Shown here: positions 17,082 through 21,256 of the stretch, in pieces
Position numbering within the stretch: position 1 is the stretch's first letter
How the letters are laid out: the number at the start of each line of letters is the position of its first letter
Assembly: GCA_015179025.1 (NCBI GenBank)
Contig: WHUX01000516.1
Span: 1 to 21,256, forward strand
Origin: Terfezia claveryi
Taxonomy: Eukaryota > Ascomycota > Pezizomycetes > Pezizales > Pezizaceae
Length of the DNA: 21,256 nt
Reading direction: 5' to 3'
Program-made: the position numbers and the translations under genes
Notes under the pieces: generated by a model
The model's database searches: none
What the model was told of the DNA's origin: nothing
The model's input: the letters and a program-made list of their open reading frames with translations, nothing else

Positions 17082-17672
17082 GTGGTATCCCATATTAAAC
17101 AATCCCACTCTCGTTCACAATACTTTTCCCAATAAGATCGACAACTCATCTTGCACTCCTGGCAACCGCCATTACATCTGTACCTGTAAATCCAGTACAC
17201 CATTGAAAAACCGGCCCCCCAGGTCCCAGGAATAATTGGTCTAAACAACCAAGCGTCACAATCCCAAGGCTCAAATCTCGCTGCCTCCACTGCAGCCATT
17301 TCCTCCAGAAAGAATTACCTCCATCAGAACCTTCCTTAGGCCCAGACATCTCTACCAATACCTCTGCGCCCCCAACGTCTACCTCAACACACCAATCAGA
17401 AAACGTGACACTCTTGCCGGAAGAACTAGAATTAGATTCTAGACCAGTAGACGAAGAAAACCAGGACCATAAGAAACATCAGGATCCTGATATCCAGCCT
17501 CACCAGCGTCGTGAGCTACTGAGCCAACAGAACCGTCAGTCGAACGGAGATCATAAGAATCATCAGCCACCACACCATCAGCACAGAAAGGTGCCAAAGA
17601 AGAAAAGTAACTCGATGATCGTATGCATAACCAGCTGCATTTGGTTGCGGACAGACGACGAAATCAGACATA
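17082..17672 (+). other. X2 leader with PBS-like site; possible upstream gag frame
   Basis: TGGTATCCCA at 17083-17092 is a plausible tRNA-type primer site. A sense frame open from about 17236 to 17683 is Pro/Ser/Thr-rich and then Asp/Gln/His-rich, and could be an N-terminal part of Gag; no domain is recognised. Antisense frames (17299-17024 and 17358-17146) are also open and are matched in X1. The MITE present in X1 is absent here, which gives the empty site near 17155. Confidence 0.5.
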
Positions 17673-19418
17673 ATGGCGTCTGAACTTAGTAAGAAGACTA
17701 AGAGGTCGAGACGGTTAACTATGTTACCTGAAGATATTAAGAAATTAGTAGAAGAAACTCCCAGAAAGACCAGATTTATAGTTCCTAACACAGAAGGGGA
17801 AATAAATCTGCCCATGGATATAGAATTAGGAGAACCAGGTGGAGCAGGAACCAAACTATATTTTAGTATGGCTTTACCTCTCGCACCAGAAGAATTTTGG
17901 AACAGACATCTTCCAACACTTGAGGAGATTTTGAAATATACTCGCTCAATGGACATGCCCAACAGTATCATCCTGATGATACTCGACTCTTAATGGAAGC
18001 CGTAGCAAAGCACTACTTATGGCTAACACCTTACCCATTCAAAGAAGAAGACTTAGAAATGAACGCATTTTTAAGTAAAGAATTAAAGAAACCTGTTGTT
18101 CCACTCTTAAGGAAACCGAATTGGGTAATAAATAACTGGGAAGAAATAATGGCATTTATGATGAGCGGCACTCATCTAGAAGAATCAGCACATACCGCGG
18201 AGGATTTTTTCAATCCTAGCAAAGAACTTCCAGGAGCGTCCTGAGAACACCGAAAGATCAATCGAAAGGCAAAGGTCGAGCACCTGAGACACCAGAAAGG
18301 AGGACTGGGTCAGCCAAAGAACCAGACGACAAAGACCAACCACCAGAAGATATAGAATTACCAGAAGACGATGATGATCTAGATACAGGACTAGACCAAC
18401 AGCAGCAGAAAACACAAGGAGGAGGACGAGACCCGATGATAGCGGAGATGATAGCTCGGACTCTGATAAGGCATCGTCAGTTGCAAGTCAAACTCTTAAA
18501 AGAAAACCCAAACGAGGAAAATCAGTTAAACACCAGCAATGGGAATCTACAACAGGAATGGTTACAACGGGTAACCATAAAGCAACGAATGCTTTAAAAG
18601 GAATAAAGATTGATATGCCAGAAAAATTAAGAGGAGAAGACAAAAAATGGCAAGACTCACAATATTTTGACTCTTGGCCACAGCAATGCAACGTTGGTTT
18701 GTTCTCAAAAGAATAGATTTAGAAGGCGCTTCAGCTCTGAAATTGTTAGATTCAGAATGGAAGGGAGCGCGCTCACTACTTATAATCAATTCCTAAGAGA
18801 AAAAAGGAAAGAATGCAACATTCTTTGGATTCATACTAGCGCTAAGGGATTTTCTAATACCCTCTACTAGTAAGGACATTTTGTGGAAATGATGGGAGAC
18901 AGCCACACCATACAAGGACGGACGTCACATGGGAATCAAACAGTTTGCCAACTGGCTTACTGAAATGCAAATCAAATTGATTGACAAGGATGGCAAACAA
19001 TCAATATCGCAGGAAGTAAAAAGAAGAAAGTTTCTTAATCACCTGCCGCCATACATGTCAGCTACATTAATTCCTTTAATCAAAGAAGAATGGTCATATG
19101 ATCAGCTCGTACATCAAGCGGAGTTATATGAAGCTTCCAAGAAGGATATGCCCCACCATCCACAACAAATACATCCCGACGACAACACCCTCAGTGTGAA
19201 AATCGAACTCATGGTCCACGCAGGGACCAGAATCAACGACAAAAAAACCGGATTTAATCCTAGCAGCAATCCCAACACCAAACCCAACACAGAAAATCAG
19301 AAGGACTCAGATTGGGACACCATCACAAAAAAATTGGATCAGAAGACGAAGATGCAATTAATTAAAGACAAGAAATGTCTATGGTGTTGGAACTCTGGAC
19401 ACTCTTACAAGGACTGTA
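17673..19418 (+). pseudogene. gag: X2 gag (frameshifted, 3' truncated)
   Basis: ATG at 17673 (ATGGCGTCTGAA) opens 106 codons. A frameshift near 17940 moves coding to the frame that continues as LLMEAVAKHYLWLTPYPF to 18244. A one-base loss near 18237 relative to X1 shifts it again, into a Lys/Glu/Asp/Gln-rich stretch up to about 18600. The capsid-like core lies at 18600-19140 in more than one frame, the last open from 18929 (QFANWLTEMQIKL, HLPPYMSATLIPLI). A complete CCHC knuckle, CLWCWNSGHSYKDC, lies at 19376-19417. The last residues of the apparent frame after 19418 come from the transposon, not Gag. As written the protein cannot be made intact. Confidence 0.82.
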
Positions 19419-19807
19419 CATCAGGAACGATTTTCTTACGCCGCAACACCATCACCAAGCGCCCTGACGATAGTTGCCTGCTAGCTGGGCGCCTGATGCC
19501 TCCAGGACGTTTCGTCACCACGGCGCAACTGGTTGTAGTCTGACGCCCCGGCGTTGAAAGATGTAGTCTGACGCCCCGGCGCTGAGTGCTTCAGGTTTCG
19601 CCGCAAGGGTCACCAGGCGTCCTGACAATGCCCGGTCCTCATCTAGATCCTGACCGCCCTCGCGCCGTTACAACCAGGGCGCAGATCTGTTGTACTCATC
19701 CTGGACTCTCACCATCTTAACTTAGACCTTCACAATGTCCCCGCTCATACTGCATCCACAAACAATCACACTGAGAATTCTGATTTTTAGATCCAACTAA
19801 TTCAATT
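19419..19807. repeat. Subterminal repeat region of the DNA transposon
   Basis: Two exact 20-bp copies of TGTAGTCTGACGCCCCGGCG lie at 19534-19553 and 19562-19581. Two longer imperfect copies start CGCCGCAA at 19439 and 19599 and continue with CACCA, GCG and CCTGAC. More CTGAC-containing GC-rich motifs lie between them. No coding sequence is seen. In other DNA transposons such arrays bind the transposase; here that role is inferred. Confidence 0.68.
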
Positions 19808-21256
19808 CTATTCATACAACTCATTCCACGTACTGAAATCTATCCTGTTGTTCACCAACCAGACCCTCCCCTTCTCCAATGGTATCAGATGAGCCATCCC
19901 CTCTATATCTGAAATTCTTACAAAATGCATATCGAGTTGCTCGTCCCTGAATTCCATTCGTATCATCCCTTCCTCACTATGTGGTCTCCTTGGACCCTTT
20001 ACCCGCATTAACCTTACGTATGCTACCTCATGTTCACCCTGTATCCCGTCCCATACCCTGAACACCCCTTCTAACCTCCCCACCGTCCTCCCATCCAGTT
20101 TACCATTGGAGTTTTCGCATCTTGGTCTCCGCCGAACCCAAACCCAATCCGCTCGCACATCTCCTGTCTTTCGGAATCCCTGATTACCAGTCCATCGCAC
20201 GTGATGTATTTCGGTGCCATCCCCCTGAAATTGTTGAACTGGAACCGCAATGCTATCGAAGTATTCTCCCCGGTACCTTCCTATCTGCCCAATGTCCCCT
20301 CCCATCCCCTCTGAATTACCATTCAATCTCATGTACTCCTGGAACTTCGACACCAAGTTCGGGATTCAGTATGCTCGCCAGGGTTGTGAGCGTCTCCGGA
20401 CTACCACTCTGAGCCTGCTTCCGCCCTCGCAATACCGGATTTCGGGGTTTCACTTTTTTACCGGGGTTGCTTTTCTCCAACGTTGCCACCAGGCTCTTAA
20501 TATCACTTCCCAAATTTAACTCCTTATCCCACGCACACAAATTCAACTCTAACATCTTAAATGCACCTTCCCTCGCATGACTATCTAGAACCTGCGAACT
20601 GGCGTCAACTCTATTCGAGCGGCGATAAGCGTCTTTCAGGGGCTTGTGAAGGGCCTCCGTAATCTCGGTAGAAAACTGGGGTAGCGTTCCAAAACGTACA
20701 ACTTGTTCAGCATAATGTGTTAGCAAGTGCAACTTTGGGTAGTTGAATGTCGCTTGGCCTAGAATCTCCTGTACCAAGTTTTGCCGTTCTTGTCGATTTA
20801 CAGATGCTTCCTTTGCCTTCTTCCTTGCAGTGACTTCAAAATAACTGGAAATCGTGCTTTGACGAGCCTGAGAAGCAGCCATATCTTTAGACGCTCCTTT
20901 AGCTCGCTTGTGATCTGACTTAGAAGCACGAAATTCTGCAAAGACATGTTTGTACTTGTGGAAATCCTCCAGGTACTTAGACATATATTTGATGGTCTCC
21001 GGTGTGTGACTTCGATATTGGGCAATCAGACAGAAATCCGATAGGGCGCGAATAGCTCGAATAGCAATTTTCAAATCACTCTGAGCAGCAGGCGGTAGAC
21101 GACTGGTGTCCTCCTCTCGACGCATGGCGGCTGTAAAACACGCAAGTATTACTCTTCCTACCCCTCGCATTTCCGTACCACTCCACATTGTGATTTGGCG
21201 ATATTGCTTCTTTGGCGGGTTAAACCCTGGATATGGTGGTAAACTGCCCCATATTA
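19808..21256 (-). pseudogene. Plavaka-like transposase, C-terminal part (one frameshift; 5' end outside window)
   Basis: The frame is open from the window edge (21254) to 20316, then continues in another frame from about 20356 to a stop at 19808, so one small indel or an unrecognised intron lies near 20345. From the edge inward: an ITMWSGTEMRGVGR block (about 21190), a charged helical region, and the hallmark block YPKLHLLTHYAEQVVRFGTL with STEITEALHKPLKDAYRRSN (about 20740-20610), which matches the C-terminal region of Plavaka transposases (DUF6830). The final domain has DWVWVRRR, then IEGMAHLIPL, VNNRID and WNELYE. The catalytic core would lie upstream, outside the window. Identification is from recalled family motifs. 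Confidence 0.8.

Larger units (their letters stand above)
16168..19418 (+). mobile_element. Ty3/gypsy retrotransposon X2 (5' part, truncated by a DNA transposon)
   Basis: It starts with the X LTR terminus TGTAATGGAG inside the RT of Y, then has LTR, leader and gag. It aligns with the minus-strand X1 until the CTGTA after the last knuckle Cys, at 19418. From 19419 the sequence is unrelated and more GC-rich. Pol and 3' LTR are absent from the window. X2 keeps CA and TG dinucleotides that are TA in X1, so it is the better-preserved copy. Confidence 0.87.
19419..21256 (-). mobile_element. Plavaka-type (KDZ) DNA transposon, 3' part
   Basis: The left boundary is where X2 stops matching X1; the new sequence begins CATCAGGAACG. 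From there inward are subterminal repeats (19419-19807), then a transposase gene on the minus strand that runs off the right edge. The outer nine bases equal one terminus of the MITE at 4744-4991. The other terminus and the target duplication lie outside the window, so the boundary rests on one junction. Confidence 0.72.

Noticed and set aside
1..21256. A cellular gene cluster, defence system or giant mobile element cargo.
   Set aside because: Every sizeable coding signal belongs to a retrotransposon or the Plavaka-like transposon, and gaps between them are LTRs, leaders or subterminal repeats. No accessory cargo gene was found.

Overview
The window is a stack of nested transposable elements from a filamentous fungus. 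No cellular gene, rRNA or tRNA was recognised. The evidence is several Ty3/gypsy retrotransposons (one a chromodomain-bearing chromovirus), a Plavaka-type KDZ transposase, and C-to-T decay concentrated at CpA/TpG, which resembles repeat-induced point mutation (RIP). That decay favours Pezizomycotina (Ascomycota), but this is an inference and no species is claimed.

Layout. (1) 1-5984, minus strand: element X1, an AT-rich, heavily mutated Ty3/gypsy copy reading LTR (5984-5067), leader, gag, protease, RT and RNase H, and leaving the window at base 1. Its leader holds a 248-bp MITE (4744-4991). (2) 5985-6229, minus, and 6230-6713, plus: two partial X-family LTRs in opposite orientation. (3) 6714-8225 and 14442-16167, plus: element Y, a second Ty3/gypsy family, split by element Z. 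(4) 8226-14441, plus: element Z, a complete LTR-to-LTR chromovirus with a 5-bp target duplication (GAAGG), inserted in the gag of Y just before the zinc knuckle. (5) 16168-19418, plus: X2, a second X-family copy that starts at its LTR terminus inside the RT of Y and stops just after the gag zinc knuckle. (6) 19419-21256, minus: the 3' part of a Plavaka-like DNA transposon that begins exactly where X2 stops.

Inferred order of events: old X LTR, then X-family insertions (X1; plus-strand LTR 6230), then Y into the plus-strand LTR, then Z and X2 into Y, then the DNA transposon into X2. The right-hand halves of most of these elements would lie beyond base 21256.

How the parts work: each retroelement encodes Gag (particle), protease, RT/RNase H and, in Z, an integrase ending in a chromodomain that probably directs insertion to heterochromatin. 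Only the Z integrase frame (12437-13774) is fully open. The most interesting signals are a self-priming (Tf1-like) reverse-transcription signal shared by Y and Z, a MITE whose terminus matches the inferred Plavaka terminus, an in-frame Ala-Glu-Ala-Glu-Ala-Asn repeat between RNase H and integrase of Z, and clear context-biased mutation in X1 and Y.
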